From Chitinibacter sp046530675 (GTDB lineage: Bacteria; Pseudomonadota; Gammaproteobacteria; Burkholderiales; Chitinibacteraceae): a stretch of DNA of 64,000 nucleotides. The stretch spans positions 2,728,001 through 2,792,000 of the forward strand of contig NZ_CP172558.1 of NCBI RefSeq assembly GCF_046530675.1. Direction: 5' to 3'. The notes under the pieces are model-generated. The model was not told the DNA's origin, did not search any database, and saw only the letters and a program-made list of their open reading frames with translations. This document shows, in pieces, positions 17,194 through 26,875 of the stretch. Position 1 is the first letter of the stretch. Every line of letters starts with the position of its first letter. Made by a program: the position numbers and the translations under genes.

Positions 17194-18368
17194 GGCGAAT
17201 TCTTCACCAACAACAATTCAATCGCAGCAGCAGCACGCTCTGCTGCAGAACATCGCATTGCCATATGCAACTCTGTAAATTTTTCAGTAATGCGAGCGCG
17301 TAACTCTTGATCATTGAGATAATTACTCACGGCCAGAGTCAAATTATCGCAACTTGCATCCTGCTGTAAAAACTCAGGAACCAGATATTGCTTGCTGATG
17401 ATATTGGGCAAACTGACATAAGGTAATAAATATTGGCGTTTTATGATTTTATAAGTGAAATCGGCCACGCGATATGCAACCACAGTCGCACGTTTTGCCA
17501 ACATCGCTTCAAGTGCAGCAGTTCCTGATGCTAGCAGAACAACATCTGCAGCCATCATGGCCTCATGGGAATGTCCAAACATCAATCGCCAGTTCAAATT
17601 TTGAGCATTCTGTCGCCAGATCTCTTGCTCAAACATCAAGCGGGTTTCACGCGTCACAAAAGGAACCAGCAACATCAGCTGTGGAAATTGCTCGGCCAGC
17701 TTGACCACGGTCTGAACAAATAACGGAGCCAATGCCTCTACTTCTCGCTGTCGGCTACCCGGCAAAATAGCAAGAACCTGAGCCTTTGGGGTAATACTCA
17801 AAACGTCGCGAACATTGCCTACATTCACAGTAAGTGGCATTTGATCTGCCAAAGGATGGCCTACATAAGTAGAAGGAACTCCTTCTTTGTCATAAATTGC
17901 TTTTTCAAACGGCAACAATAGCAAAATATGATCAATGGCCGCTTTGATTTTCTTGATCCGCCCTGGTCGCCAAGCCCAGATCGATGGACTAACATAATGA
18001 ACAGTAGGAATACCTAAACTCTTAATTCGCTTGGCCAAACCCAAATTAAAATCTGGAGCGTCAATTCCGATAAACAAATCTGGCCGACTATCGCGGCAAC
18101 TCTTGATTAATCGCTTTCGCAAACCCAATAACTTAGGCAGATGCAACAGCACTTCGACAATGCCGCCAACAGCCAGCGTCTCCATTGCCTCAATTGTTTC
18201 GGCTCCAGCCGAGCACATCTTAGGCCCAGCTACGCCAATAAAGTGCGCATTTGGAAATCTCAGCTTCAGCTCTGCAATTAATGCTGCACCGAGTAAATCA
18301 CCAGATGCTTCACCAGCTACAATCGCAATCTTTGGCCAGGCATCCTGGCGAAAATTAAATTCAGACAT
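17187..18368 (-). CDS. lpxB: Lipid-A-disaccharide synthase
   Basis: LpxB joins UDP-2,3-diacylglucosamine and lipid X to make the lipid A disaccharide at the cytoplasmic face of the inner membrane. The 393-residue frame has the GT-B family motifs, including the N-terminal IAIVAGEASGDLLGAALI and LLPFEKAIYDKEGVPSTYVGHP and the donor-site LLASGTAALEAML. A TTG two codons upstream (18374) is possible, but the ATG at 18368 is preferred. The gap after lpxA is only 6 bp. Confidence 0.95.
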   Translation of the reverse strand: MSEFNFRQDAWPKIAIVAGEASGDLLGAALIAELKLRFPNAHFIGVAGPKMCSAGAETIEAMETLAVGGIVEVLLHLPKLLGLRKRLIKSCRDSRPDLFIGIDAPDFNLGLAKRIKSLGIPTVHYVSPSIWAWRPGRIKKIKAAIDHILLLLPFEKAIYDKEGVPSTYVGHPLADQMPLTVNVGNVRDVLSITPKAQVLAILPGSRQREVEALAPLFVQTVVKLAEQFPQLMLLVPFVTRETRLMFEQEIWRQNAQNLNWRLMFGHSHEAMMAADVVLLASGTAALEAMLAKRATVVAYRVADFTYKIIKRQYLLPYVSLPNIISKQYLVPEFLQQDASCDNLTLAVSNYLNDQELRARITEKFTELHMAMRCSAAERAAAAIELLLVKNSPC

Positions 18369-18374
18369 TACCAA

Positions 18375-19151
18375 TTAGCGGATAATCCCGCGAGTAGAAC
18401 ATGCAAAAAATCGAACAAAGGCTTGCAAAGCATTATTTTCTTTGGCCAGACTTTCAATTTGAGTCACGGCTTCGTCATAAGAAATACCGGAACGATACAA
18501 CAAACGATAAGCAGCTTTCACTGATTTGATATCCAAATCAGTGAACCCTCTGCGTTTCATTCCTTCGCTATTAAAACCACGTGCAATGGCGCGGTTACCT
18601 TCACACATCACAAAAGGTGGCAAATCCTGGACAAGGATGGATCCCCCTCCGGCCATTGCATGTTCGCCAATGCTGCAGAATTGATGAACAGCTGTTAATC
18701 CACCTAAGATTGCGTAATCTCCGATCGTGACATGGCCTGCCAAAGTTGCGCTATTGGCCAATATCACGTTGTTTCCAACCACACAGTCATGGGCGATATG
18801 GGCATAGGCCATAATCCAATTATTATCACCCATTAGGGTGACACCACGATCCTGCGCTGTTCCCGTAGAAACCGTCACATTCTGGAAAAACGTATTTCTG
18901 TTGCCAATGACCAAGCGAGTCGGTTCGTCGGCATATTTTTTATCCTGAGGATCGCAGCCAATTGCAGTGTATGAATAAAAGCGATTATGGCATCCAACCG
19001 TAGTATGCCCAGAAAAAACGCAATGCGAATCAATAATTGATCCTGCACCAACAACAACATGAGGACCTATTATCGAAAAAGCACCAATTGTGACATCATC
19101 GGCAATTTGAGCCGCAGGATCCACAAGCGCACTTGGATGAATTTTCGCCAT
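18375..19151 (-). CDS. lpxA: UDP-N-acetylglucosamine acyltransferase
   Basis: LpxA adds the first 3-hydroxyacyl chain to UDP-GlcNAc, the first step in lipid A synthesis. The 258-residue protein is a left-handed parallel beta-helix of hexapeptide repeats (residues about 1-190; for example DDVTIGAFSIIGPHVVVGAG) with a C-terminal helical domain (RGFTDLDIKSVKAAYRLLYR). The catalytic His is in YAHIAHDCVVGNN. The ATG at 19151 gives the canonical MAKIHPSALVDP start and follows GAGAGA; a longer start at 19181 would overlap fabZ and has no support. Confidence 0.95.
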   Translation of the reverse strand: MAKIHPSALVDPAAQIADDVTIGAFSIIGPHVVVGAGSIIDSHCVFSGHTTVGCHNRFYSYTAIGCDPQDKKYADEPTRLVIGNRNTFFQNVTVSTGTAQDRGVTLMGDNNWIMAYAHIAHDCVVGNNVILANSATLAGHVTIGDYAILGGLTAVHQFCSIGEHAMAGGGSILVQDLPPFVMCEGNRAIARGFNSEGMKRRGFTDLDIKSVKAAYRLLYRSGISYDEAVTQIESLAKENNALQAFVRFFACSTRGIIR

Positions 19152-19159
19152 TTTCTCTC

Positions 19160-19603
19160 TTATACCTCGCGCTGAGCGCACATCAAATCAGCTTCACAAG
19201 CCAGTTCATCGCCAACATAGGCTTTAGCCGAATATTTCCAAATCCCCCGTTTTGACGCTGTAATCTCTGCGGTTAAAATTAATTGATCGCCAGGTATTAC
19301 CTGTCGTTTGAAGCGCGCATTATCAATCCCAGCATAAAATAAAATTGTATTTGGAGCCGGTGGCGGAGTAATGCTTTTAAAAGTCAAAACTCCGGCAGCC
19401 TGAGCCAAAGCTTCAAGAATCAATACACCTGGCATCACAGGGTAAGAAGGAAAATGCCCCTGGAAAAATGGCTCGTTCATTGTGACATTTTTAATAGCCT
19501 TAACGGACTTTCCTGGCTCTAGCTCAATCACGCGATCAACCAACAAGAATGGATACCGATGCGGTAAATGTTTCATTATTTCAACAATATCAAGTTGCAT
19601 CAC
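19160..19603 (-). CDS. fabZ: 3-hydroxyacyl-ACP dehydratase FabZ
   Basis: FabZ dehydrates 3-hydroxyacyl-ACP in fatty acid elongation, drawing on the same substrate pool that LpxA and LpxD use for lipid A. At 147 residues it is a normal single hot-dog domain. The catalytic His is in HLPHRYPFLLVDRV and the catalytic Glu in PGVLILEALAQAAG. It overlaps lpxD by 4 bp and is followed by lpxA after 8 bp, the conserved order in Gram-negative bacteria. Confidence 0.96.
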   Translation of the reverse strand: MMQLDIVEIMKHLPHRYPFLLVDRVIELEPGKSVKAIKNVTMNEPFFQGHFPSYPVMPGVLILEALAQAAGVLTFKSITPPPAPNTILFYAGIDNARFKRQVIPGDQLILTAEITASKRGIWKYSAKAYVGDELACEADLMCAQREV

Positions 19604-20652
19604 ACTTTCTCTCCCGATTCCGGTCTTTGAATATTTAAATATTTTTCAATGCCTTTAATTTTTTTCGCAAGCTCATCCAGTTTCTTAAAGCTCACCATAT
19701 TTCTTAACCAGTTTGCATGAGGAACCACAGGAAGCGTTGATGCATACACTCCTGATTGAGAAATGGCTGATGGCACAGTACTCCCACCCAGAATAGTTAC
19801 TCCATCTGCAATCTTGATATGCCCTGCAATCAAAACACCACCGCCGATAAGGCAATTCGCTCCAATTTCAGCTGAGCCTGCGATTCCGCAACATGCGGCA
19901 ATCGCAGTATTGCGCCCTAATTTTACATTGTGTGCAATATGAATCAGATTATCCAAACGGACACCCGATTCGATCAAAGTATCATCAAGCGTGCCGCGAT
20001 CAATAGTGACATTAGCTCCGATTTCCACATCATCACCGATAACAACCCGACCGACCTGTGGAATTCGTTCCCAATGATCCTCTACCCATGCGTTTCCAAA
20101 ACCATCGGAGCCTATTACTGAACCGGCGTGAATTATGCACTTTTCTCCAATGATGCTGCTCTCATAAATCACAACCCTCGGCATGACAATCGTACCTTGA
20201 CCGATTATTGTATTTCTACCAATAAACGAACCCGCTTTGATCTGAACATTCGCCGAAATCTGGACATTGTCCTCAATCACGACATTTGCGCCTACCTCCA
20301 CGTCTGACGCCAATGTCGCGGTAGCTGAGATCAAAGCACTAGGATGAATTGTGGATAAAGAAACAGGTAGTGGATTAAAATAACCCGCTATTTTGGCAAA
20401 TGCCAAGGAGGGATTTGCTGCGAGCAAATATGATCGGTCATCAGGCAGCCCATCAGCGGATTTTGCAATGATCGCTTTTGCCTGACTTGACAACAAATCC
20501 GGCATGAATTTCCGGTTTGAGAAGAAGCAAATTTTCTGATTAGTAGCAGACTGCAACGACGCAACGCCGTCGATCAAAACATTGTTGCCAATCAATTCAA
20601 GCGAAAATTTTTCAGCCAGATCAGACAAATAAACTCCATCATTCAGGCTCAT
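19600..20652 (-). CDS. lpxD: UDP-3-O-acylglucosamine N-acyltransferase
   Basis: LpxD transfers the second 3-hydroxyacyl chain to UDP-3-O-acylglucosamine. The 350-residue protein has an N-terminal uridine-binding domain (residues about 1-100), a hexapeptide-repeat beta-helix (about 105-300) and a short C-terminal helix. The catalytic His is in LDNLIHIAHNVKLGRN, and GSDGFGNAW is a family signature. It overlaps skp by 4 bp and fabZ by 4 bp, indicating a tightly coupled operon. Confidence 0.95.
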   Translation of the reverse strand: MSLNDGVYLSDLAEKFSLELIGNNVLIDGVASLQSATNQKICFFSNRKFMPDLLSSQAKAIIAKSADGLPDDRSYLLAANPSLAFAKIAGYFNPLPVSLSTIHPSALISATATLASDVEVGANVVIEDNVQISANVQIKAGSFIGRNTIIGQGTIVMPRVVIYESSIIGEKCIIHAGSVIGSDGFGNAWVEDHWERIPQVGRVVIGDDVEIGANVTIDRGTLDDTLIESGVRLDNLIHIAHNVKLGRNTAIAACCGIAGSAEIGANCLIGGGVLIAGHIKIADGVTILGGSTVPSAISQSGVYASTLPVVPHANWLRNMVSFKKLDELAKKIKGIEKYLNIQRPESGEKV

Positions 20653-21146
20653 TTATCCACCAATTGTTTTAAAACTTTATCCGTAATATCAAGTCTTGGG
20701 TTTTTGTAAACGGCATCTTGCAAAACTGCATCCAGTTTTTCTTGCTCAGCAATGTTACGGATTGCCGCATTCACGCGTTCTTGCAATCCAGACAACTCTT
20801 CATTACGTCGAGAGTTTAAATCTTCATTGATTTCACGCTGCATGCGTTGAAAATCCTGATTCAATTTCAATAGCTCGCGTTCTTTTATTCTGCGCTCGCT
20901 TTCAGATAACGTCCCCTTATCTAAAAGTTGCTGCAAAGATCGGCCTTGCACCGAGACTTTTTGCAATTCCAATCGACGTGGCTCGAATTCTTTCTCCAGC
21001 TTCTTTGACGCTCGAATTGCAGGCCCCGCTTCCCTCAAGATTCTTTGAGTATCGACAAAACCAATCCGTGAATCTGCAAAAGCAGGGATCGAACTGATTA
21101 GACTCAAGACCGCACAAAATATGATTTTTGCGAACGACATAATCAT
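20649..21146 (-). CDS. skp: Periplasmic OmpH/Skp chaperone
   Basis: Skp is a periplasmic trimeric holdase that keeps unfolded outer-membrane proteins soluble on their way to BamA. The 165-residue precursor has a signal peptide (MSFAKIIFCAVLSLISSIPAFA), the beta-strand core motif SRIGFVDTQRILREAGPA, and a long coiled-coil segment (about residues 55-130, rich in E, R, Q and L) forming the jellyfish arm. Two start codons are possible (21146 and 21140); the second is better spaced from AAGGGGTG. It sits 14 bp after bamA. Confidence 0.92.
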   Translation of the reverse strand: MIMSFAKIIFCAVLSLISSIPAFADSRIGFVDTQRILREAGPAIRASKKLEKEFEPRRLELQKVSVQGRSLQQLLDKGTLSESERRIKERELLKLNQDFQRMQREINEDLNSRRNEELSGLQERVNAAIRNIAEQEKLDAVLQDAVYKNPRLDITDKVLKQLVDK

Positions 21147-21160
21147 TCACCCCTTTAGAT

Positions 21161-23452
21161 TTAGAAAACCTGCCCAAGCTGGAACTGGAAGCTTTCAGTT
21201 TTGTCACCAGCCTGATCGTTAAATGGCATAGCCCAAATCAACTTTAATGGACCAACAGGGGACAACCACACAAACCCCAAACCGGCAGAATATCTCAAGC
21301 CCGAAATATCAAAATTTTCGTCTTTGCCCCATGCATTACCCGCATCGATAAAAGCACTCAGTCGCATTGATTTATCATCTTTCATTCCAGGCACTGGAAT
21401 ATATAATTCAAGATTATTAATAAATCGACTCACACCACCAGTTGCATCACCATTTTCATCCCGGGGACCCAATGAACCAGACTCATAACCACGAATCGAG
21501 TTTACACCGCCAGCGTAGTAATTTTTGTAAAATGGCAAGTCATCGCCACCATACCCGCCGCCATAGCCCAGCTCGACATTCCAAGCAAAAGTAATCGGTG
21601 ATTTTTCATTAAACGAGTAAAAAATTTGGCTTTGAGCTGTGGTCTTATAATAATTGATATCAGAAGGTGGAACGGCCACTTCTGCTGTTAATTTTCGATA
21701 CCAGCCCGTTGTTGGAAATGTCGCAGAATCTCTATCATCTGCAGCCCAATTTGCTGTTAAGGAATAAGTATCAGATGTATCACCATAACGTTCGATGTGT
21801 TCAGTGACGTAATCGGGTGACAATTGGTTTTTAATTAATTTAAGATTTTCATAATTCAAACCCAAACCAATATTATTATAATCACTGGTTGGCATGCCAA
21901 AATTTAAAGTTAGGCCTTTCGACTCTGTCGAATAATCCCCCAGATCCAGTTCACTTGGATCGGTAGTTCTCAGATAGAGGCTCCAACCAAAAGAAACACC
22001 GTCAGATGTGGCATATGGATTTCTCATTGAAATCGCATATACCTCGGAAGATGAGCTTGTATTTACTTCTGCCGAGAATTTTTTGCCCGTTCCAAGAAAA
22101 TTCGACTGAGATACAGAAGCCTGGAAAATCATCCCTTCTGATTGACCATAACCGGCACCAAAATTCAGATTACCTGTTTTTTGTTCAACCACAGAAACAT
22201 TCATATCTACCTGATCTATGGCATCCGGAACAATTGGAGTATCTACATTGACTTCGGAAAAATAGCCTGTTTGTTGTAGGCGCTCTTTCGAACGTTTTAT
22301 TTTGGATAAATCATACTCAGCCGACTCTAGCTGCCGTAATTCACGCCGAATAACCTCGTCCCGGGTAAGATTATTGCCATAAATATTAATGCGACGAACA
22401 CTGGTTTTTTTACCAGGATCAACCATAAAATTGATTGCAACTGTTTTATTGTCCTCATCGATCTCTGGCAATGGATTGATATTGGCAAATGCGTAGCCTT
22501 TTTCTCCCAACAAAGTTGAAATTGCAGCAGAAGTTTTATTTATTTCCTCTTTGGAATAAACATCCCCCGCCTGAATTGTCGCAAGACCTAGTAAAGATTC
22601 TTTATACTCAGGCAAGTTGCTGGCTACATTAACACTTGAAACCTTGTACTGATTCCCTTCACGGATATTAACAGTCAAATAAACACCGCTTTTATCTTCC
22701 GACAAGGCAACACCAGTCGATTCAACCGTGAATTTGAGATAACCATTATCCAGATATAATGACTTGATGACTTCCAGGTCTGCAGCAAACTTTTGTTTGG
22801 AGTATTGATCTGTTTTGGTATACCAACTCATCCAGTTACTGGTTGTTAATGACATTGCACCTAACAAATCATCATCGCTATAAACTGTATTGCCAACAAA
22901 ATTAATACTCTTGATTTGAGCTACATCGCCTTCAGCAATATCAATCTGGATACCGACGCGATTGCGTTCAAGTTTTGTAACGGTGGCCTTGATCTCAACT
23001 GAATACCGACCACGGGCGTAATATTGCTGTTTTAATTCATTAATTGCACTATCGAGCACTTCCTGCTGAAAAATCTGGCTTTCCGCTAGGTTTTGCCCCT
23101 TGAAAGCCGACTTGATTTGATCTTTTTCAATCAATTTTGCGCCATTGATATTAATTTGTGACACCGTAGGACGCTCATCCACAGTCACAACGATCACATC
23201 ATTTTCGGCTTCAATACGAACATCATCAAAAAAGCCAGTTGCAAATAAATTGCGGATAGCCTGACTGGCTTTCGCCTCATCAAATGGCTCACCCACCTTC
23301 ACACCCAAATAATTGAATACCGTCCCTGCATCGGTTCTTTGCAAACCTTCAACGCGAATATCGCGGACAGTGAATGAATCAAAAGCCAAAGCATTCATGC
23401 TCAGACTTGCAAGTGCTGCACTTAACAGCAGGTACATAGGCTTAAATTTCAT
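21161..23452 (-). CDS. bamA: Outer-membrane protein assembly factor BamA
   Basis: BamA is the essential Omp85 barrel that folds and inserts outer-membrane proteins. The 763-residue precursor has a signal peptide (KFKPMYLLLSAALASLSMNALA), five POTRA domains (about residues 25-425; the first begins FTVRDIRVEGLQRTDAGTVF) and a 16-stranded barrel ending in a C-terminal aromatic residue (FQFQLGQVF). The loop-6 motif is NSIRGYESGSLGPRDENG. It is followed by skp and preceded by rseP, the usual arrangement. Confidence 0.97.
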   Translation of the reverse strand: MKFKPMYLLLSAALASLSMNALAFDSFTVRDIRVEGLQRTDAGTVFNYLGVKVGEPFDEAKASQAIRNLFATGFFDDVRIEAENDVIVVTVDERPTVSQININGAKLIEKDQIKSAFKGQNLAESQIFQQEVLDSAINELKQQYYARGRYSVEIKATVTKLERNRVGIQIDIAEGDVAQIKSINFVGNTVYSDDDLLGAMSLTTSNWMSWYTKTDQYSKQKFAADLEVIKSLYLDNGYLKFTVESTGVALSEDKSGVYLTVNIREGNQYKVSSVNVASNLPEYKESLLGLATIQAGDVYSKEEINKTSAAISTLLGEKGYAFANINPLPEIDEDNKTVAINFMVDPGKKTSVRRINIYGNNLTRDEVIRRELRQLESAEYDLSKIKRSKERLQQTGYFSEVNVDTPIVPDAIDQVDMNVSVVEQKTGNLNFGAGYGQSEGMIFQASVSQSNFLGTGKKFSAEVNTSSSSEVYAISMRNPYATSDGVSFGWSLYLRTTDPSELDLGDYSTESKGLTLNFGMPTSDYNNIGLGLNYENLKLIKNQLSPDYVTEHIERYGDTSDTYSLTANWAADDRDSATFPTTGWYRKLTAEVAVPPSDINYYKTTAQSQIFYSFNEKSPITFAWNVELGYGGGYGGDDLPFYKNYYAGGVNSIRGYESGSLGPRDENGDATGGVSRFINNLELYIPVPGMKDDKSMRLSAFIDAGNAWGKDENFDISGLRYSAGLGFVWLSPVGPLKLIWAMPFNDQAGDKTESFQFQLGQVF

Positions 23453-23479
23453 TTTTTTCGGCTGTGAAAGTAAAAGAGA

Positions 23480-24817
23480 TTAACCCAGCAGACGGCTTGT
23501 ATCATTGAACAATGCTAGCGCCATCAGCATGAGCAGAAGAATAATACCTAGTTTTTGCAACCACTCAGTCAAGAAGAGAGACGGCTCTCTGCCTGTGAGC
23601 AATTCGTAGCTATGATACAGCAAATGACCGCCATCCAAAATTGGAATGGGCAAGAGATTGAGCACACCCAGACTGATGCTGATCAGTGCCAAAAATTGCA
23701 AATAGGCAATTACCCCCATTGCAGCACTTTGGCCAGCATACTGAGCAATCCCTATCGGTCCACTCACCTGTCTGGGGGATAATATGCCACCGATCATTTT
23801 TCCAAACATACTTAATGTCATCAATGACATTTGGTAAGTTTTATCCAGACCATGCCCAAATGCATCCAAAGGCTCAAGTTTAACTTGAATCACTTGCTGC
23901 TGATTACGCACGATATCGCTCTGTGGCGCCATACCTAAACGGGGAAGTACAACACCATCTACCGATTCTAAGCGAGGTTTGGCGACAATCGTCAGCAACT
24001 CATTTTGCCGTTTGACGGTAATTACAAGCGCGCTTTTGCCGTACTCCATAACAAGCTGCTGCACCGTCGACCAATCTTTAACCGGATGCTGGTTAATCGC
24101 GACAATTTCATCGTTAACCTGCAGCCCGGCAGCCAATCCGGCACCTTCTGGCTGCAAATAGGCAATAGAGCGCAGACTGGCAAAGGGCGACAAACCCAGT
24201 CTGTCCAGCAGATGCTGGTCATACTGCTCAGCCGATAATTTTCCGATCGGCAGATTCACTTGCTTGTTCAGCCCTTCCTGGTTTTTAAGCTTAAGCACGA
24301 CCTGCTTGTTACCAGCTACATCAAACATCATCAACTGAAACTGATCCCAACTCTCAATCTTTTGATTATTGAGCGCCACAATACGATCGCCAGCCTGAAT
24401 CCCCGCAAGCTGCGCCAAACTACCTGGTTGAACCGTCAGGACTTGTGGCTTCAAGGACTGAACACCCAGCATGTAACACAGGCTAAAAGCCAAAATGGCA
24501 AACAACAGATTAGCCACGGGACCTGCTACGACCACGGCCATTTTTTTCAGCGGATGCTGACGGTTAAATGCTCGCGTTTGTGATTCTGACGCGACAGCTG
24601 CCTCGCGTTCATCCATCATTCGCACAAAGCCGCCCAGCGGGATCATCGCAATTTGCCAGCGTGTTTCACCACGTTGCCACTGATAAATTGGCTTGCCAAA
24701 ACCAATCGAAAACGTTAATACCCCTACCCCGCATTTCCTTGCAACCCAATAATGTCCGAACTCATGGACAAATACCAGCAGGGCAATTGCAAACAAAAAT
24801 GCCAAAAAGGTTAGCAT
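23480..24817 (-). CDS. rseP: Site-2 intramembrane metalloprotease RseP
   Basis: RseP cleaves membrane-bound anti-sigma factors such as RseA during the envelope stress response and clears signal-peptide remnants. The 445-residue protein has the zinc-binding HEFGH in its first membrane helix (FVHEFGHYWVARKCGV), two PDZ domains (about residues 115-290) and the conserved LNLLPIPILDGGHLL motif in the third helix, with a C-terminal helix. The start overlaps the dxr stop by 7 bp. Confidence 0.95.
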   Translation of the reverse strand: MLTFLAFLFAIALLVFVHEFGHYWVARKCGVGVLTFSIGFGKPIYQWQRGETRWQIAMIPLGGFVRMMDEREAAVASESQTRAFNRQHPLKKMAVVVAGPVANLLFAILAFSLCYMLGVQSLKPQVLTVQPGSLAQLAGIQAGDRIVALNNQKIESWDQFQLMMFDVAGNKQVVLKLKNQEGLNKQVNLPIGKLSAEQYDQHLLDRLGLSPFASLRSIAYLQPEGAGLAAGLQVNDEIVAINQHPVKDWSTVQQLVMEYGKSALVITVKRQNELLTIVAKPRLESVDGVVLPRLGMAPQSDIVRNQQQVIQVKLEPLDAFGHGLDKTYQMSLMTLSMFGKMIGGILSPRQVSGPIGIAQYAGQSAAMGVIAYLQFLALISISLGVLNLLPIPILDGGHLLYHSYELLTGREPSLFLTEWLQKLGIILLLMLMALALFNDTSRLLG

Positions 24818-26031
24818 GAAACTTTAAAGCTCCAATCCTTAGCCAGTCGCTGTGCACTTAAACGCGTACATTGATCTGCGTATAGCAATTCTTCCAAGGA
24901 GGATGACGCAAGATCTGCATGCGCAGACAAGCTAGCTTCAATCAATTCGGGGATCTGGGTAAACCGGATTTTTCCGGCCAAAAAATATTCAACTGCAACT
25001 TCATTAGCCGCGTTCAATACCGCAGGGGCGGCTCCGCCATGCCGGATCGCCGAATAGGCCAGACCCAAACAGGGAAACCGTTGCAAATCTGGCGCTTCAA
25101 AATCAAGCCGGGCAATGGCAAACAAATCCAGCGGTTTAACGCCTGCAGCAATTCGCTCGGGATAGGCCAAACCATAGGCAATCGGTGTTCGCATATCGGG
25201 AGAACCCAGCTGCGCAATGACCGAACCATCCCGATATTGCACCATTGAATGAATGACACTTTGTGGATGAACAACCACTTCAATCTGATCGACTGGCGCA
25301 TTAAATAGCCAGTGCGCTTCGATCACTTCCAGTCCTTTATTCATCAGACTGGCAGAATCGACCGAAATTTTGCGTCCCATTGACCAATTCGGATGCTTGA
25401 TTGCCTCCGCGGGCGTAATGTCCGCCAACTCAGCCAGCGAACGAGTACGAAATGGCCCACCCGATGCGGTAAGCAGCAGTTTTTCGATCCCTGCCTGCGC
25501 CAGACTGCTTTGGTAAGGGTGCTGACGAAAATCCACCGGCAAGGATTGGTAAATCGCATTGTGTTCGCTATCAATCGGCAGCAACTCGGCGCCAGATTGA
25601 ATCACCGCATCCATAAACAATTTGCCAGCCAAAACCAGTGTTTCTTTATTGGCCAGTAGTACACGCTTGCCCGCCTTGGCCGCAGCCAGAGTTGCCGGCA
25701 TACCGGCCGCGCCGACAATAGCCGCCATGACCGTGTCAATTTCTGCTGCAGTTGCAATTTCGATCAATGCATCAGCGCCGACCAGCACCTCAGCCTGCAC
25801 CTTGCGCGCTTTAAGTTGTTCTCGCAGCTCAAGCGCATTAGCTTCTTGCAACACAACTACATAGCGGGGCGCAAACTGTTCGGCAATTTCGACCAATTTA
25901 GTGATTTGTGTGGCACCAGATACGGCGAAAACTTCATAGCGATCAGGATGACGGGCAATCACATCCAGCGTGCTTTGGCCGATACTGCCAGTCGCCCCCA
26001 GAATGCTGATGACACGTTTTGCTTGCGGCAT
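24811..26031 (-). CDS. dxr: 1-deoxy-D-xylulose 5-phosphate reductoisomerase
   Basis: Dxr converts DXP to 2-C-methyl-D-erythritol 4-phosphate with NADPH, the second step of the non-mevalonate isoprenoid pathway. It feeds UppS, encoded two genes upstream. The 406-residue sequence has the NADPH motif ILGATGSIGQSTLDVI, the LLANKETLVLAG segment, metal-site residues in LPIDSEHNAIYQ, and NAANEVAVEYFL near the C-terminus. The length is typical (E. coli 398). It overlaps rseP by 7 bp. Confidence 0.96.
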   Translation of the reverse strand: MPQAKRVISILGATGSIGQSTLDVIARHPDRYEVFAVSGATQITKLVEIAEQFAPRYVVVLQEANALELREQLKARKVQAEVLVGADALIEIATAAEIDTVMAAIVGAAGMPATLAAAKAGKRVLLANKETLVLAGKLFMDAVIQSGAELLPIDSEHNAIYQSLPVDFRQHPYQSSLAQAGIEKLLLTASGGPFRTRSLAELADITPAEAIKHPNWSMGRKISVDSASLMNKGLEVIEAHWLFNAPVDQIEVVVHPQSVIHSMVQYRDGSVIAQLGSPDMRTPIAYGLAYPERIAAGVKPLDLFAIARLDFEAPDLQRFPCLGLAYSAIRHGGAAPAVLNAANEVAVEYFLAGKIRFTQIPELIEASLSAHADLASSSLEELLYADQCTRLSAQRLAKDWSFKVSC

Positions 26032-26056
26032 ATTGTTTGTCTAACCCCGGGAATTC

Positions 26057-26875
26057 TTAGAGTAATTGCATCAGATAAATTGCTGCGCTGACTGGCAAAA
26101 TTGCCAACAGGCTGTCAATCCGGTCAAGCACACCACCATGACCTGGCAGCAAATTGCTGCTGTCTTTCATACCAGCCTGACGCTTAAATAGAGATTCAAG
26201 CAAATCGCCCATCACGCTGACAGCGGTAAGAATCAGCGCAATCAGCAACCACAAAACAGCTTGTGCGGCAGGTATGGCAAATGCGCTATCAGCAAACAAG
26301 ATAAAGGGTTTAGGCAATAGCAGCACATAAATGCTCACGGCCAGTATACCGCCGTAAACCCCTTCCCAGCTTTTCCCGGGACTTATACCCGGGGCTAGTT
26401 TATTTTTACCAAACGCTTTACCGGTAAAATAGGCAAACGTGTCAGCAATCCAGGCAACCATCATAATTGCCAGCAAAGTCAGTCCGTTTGGACGCAAAAT
26501 CACCATCGCCAAAGCTGCCGGTAGCAAAATCGCCAAACCCAGCAAAGCATTAAGATTGCCGGCCTGAGCCAAAGTCCACTTGCAACGCAGCCAGAGCGGA
26601 ACGGCCAGTAGCCAGAATAGGGCTGCTGCAAAAATCAGACCTGCGCGAAACTCAAACGGCAAGTAATACCACAGGGCAAAAAAAGACACAGGAACAAGTA
26701 TGGGATAAAGCCTGGCGACAACCCCGCTCATTCCGGCCAGACGTTGCCATTCCCAGCCGGCAAAACCCAATAAAACGGCACAGAATCCAATCCAGAGCGG
26801 TTCGGAGAGGAAAAATACCGCGCCGATAACAAGCGGCAATAAAACACAAGCCGTGAGAATGCGGGTTTTTAACAT
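26057..26875 (-). CDS. cdsA: Phosphatidate cytidylyltransferase
   Basis: CdsA makes CDP-diacylglycerol from phosphatidate and CTP at the inner membrane, the branch point for all phospholipids. The 272-residue protein has about eight hydrophobic segments. The conserved blocks are DTFAYFTGKAFGKNKLAPGI, SPGKSWEGVYGG and the C-terminal signature LLPGHGGVLDRIDSLLA. Its ATG abuts the uppS stop codon exactly, so the two are co-translated. Confidence 0.95.
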   Translation of the reverse strand: MLKTRILTACVLLPLVIGAVFFLSEPLWIGFCAVLLGFAGWEWQRLAGMSGVVARLYPILVPVSFFALWYYLPFEFRAGLIFAAALFWLLAVPLWLRCKWTLAQAGNLNALLGLAILLPAALAMVILRPNGLTLLAIMMVAWIADTFAYFTGKAFGKNKLAPGISPGKSWEGVYGGILAVSIYVLLLPKPFILFADSAFAIPAAQAVLWLLIALILTAVSVMGDLLESLFKRQAGMKDSSNLLPGHGGVLDRIDSLLAILPVSAAIYLMQLL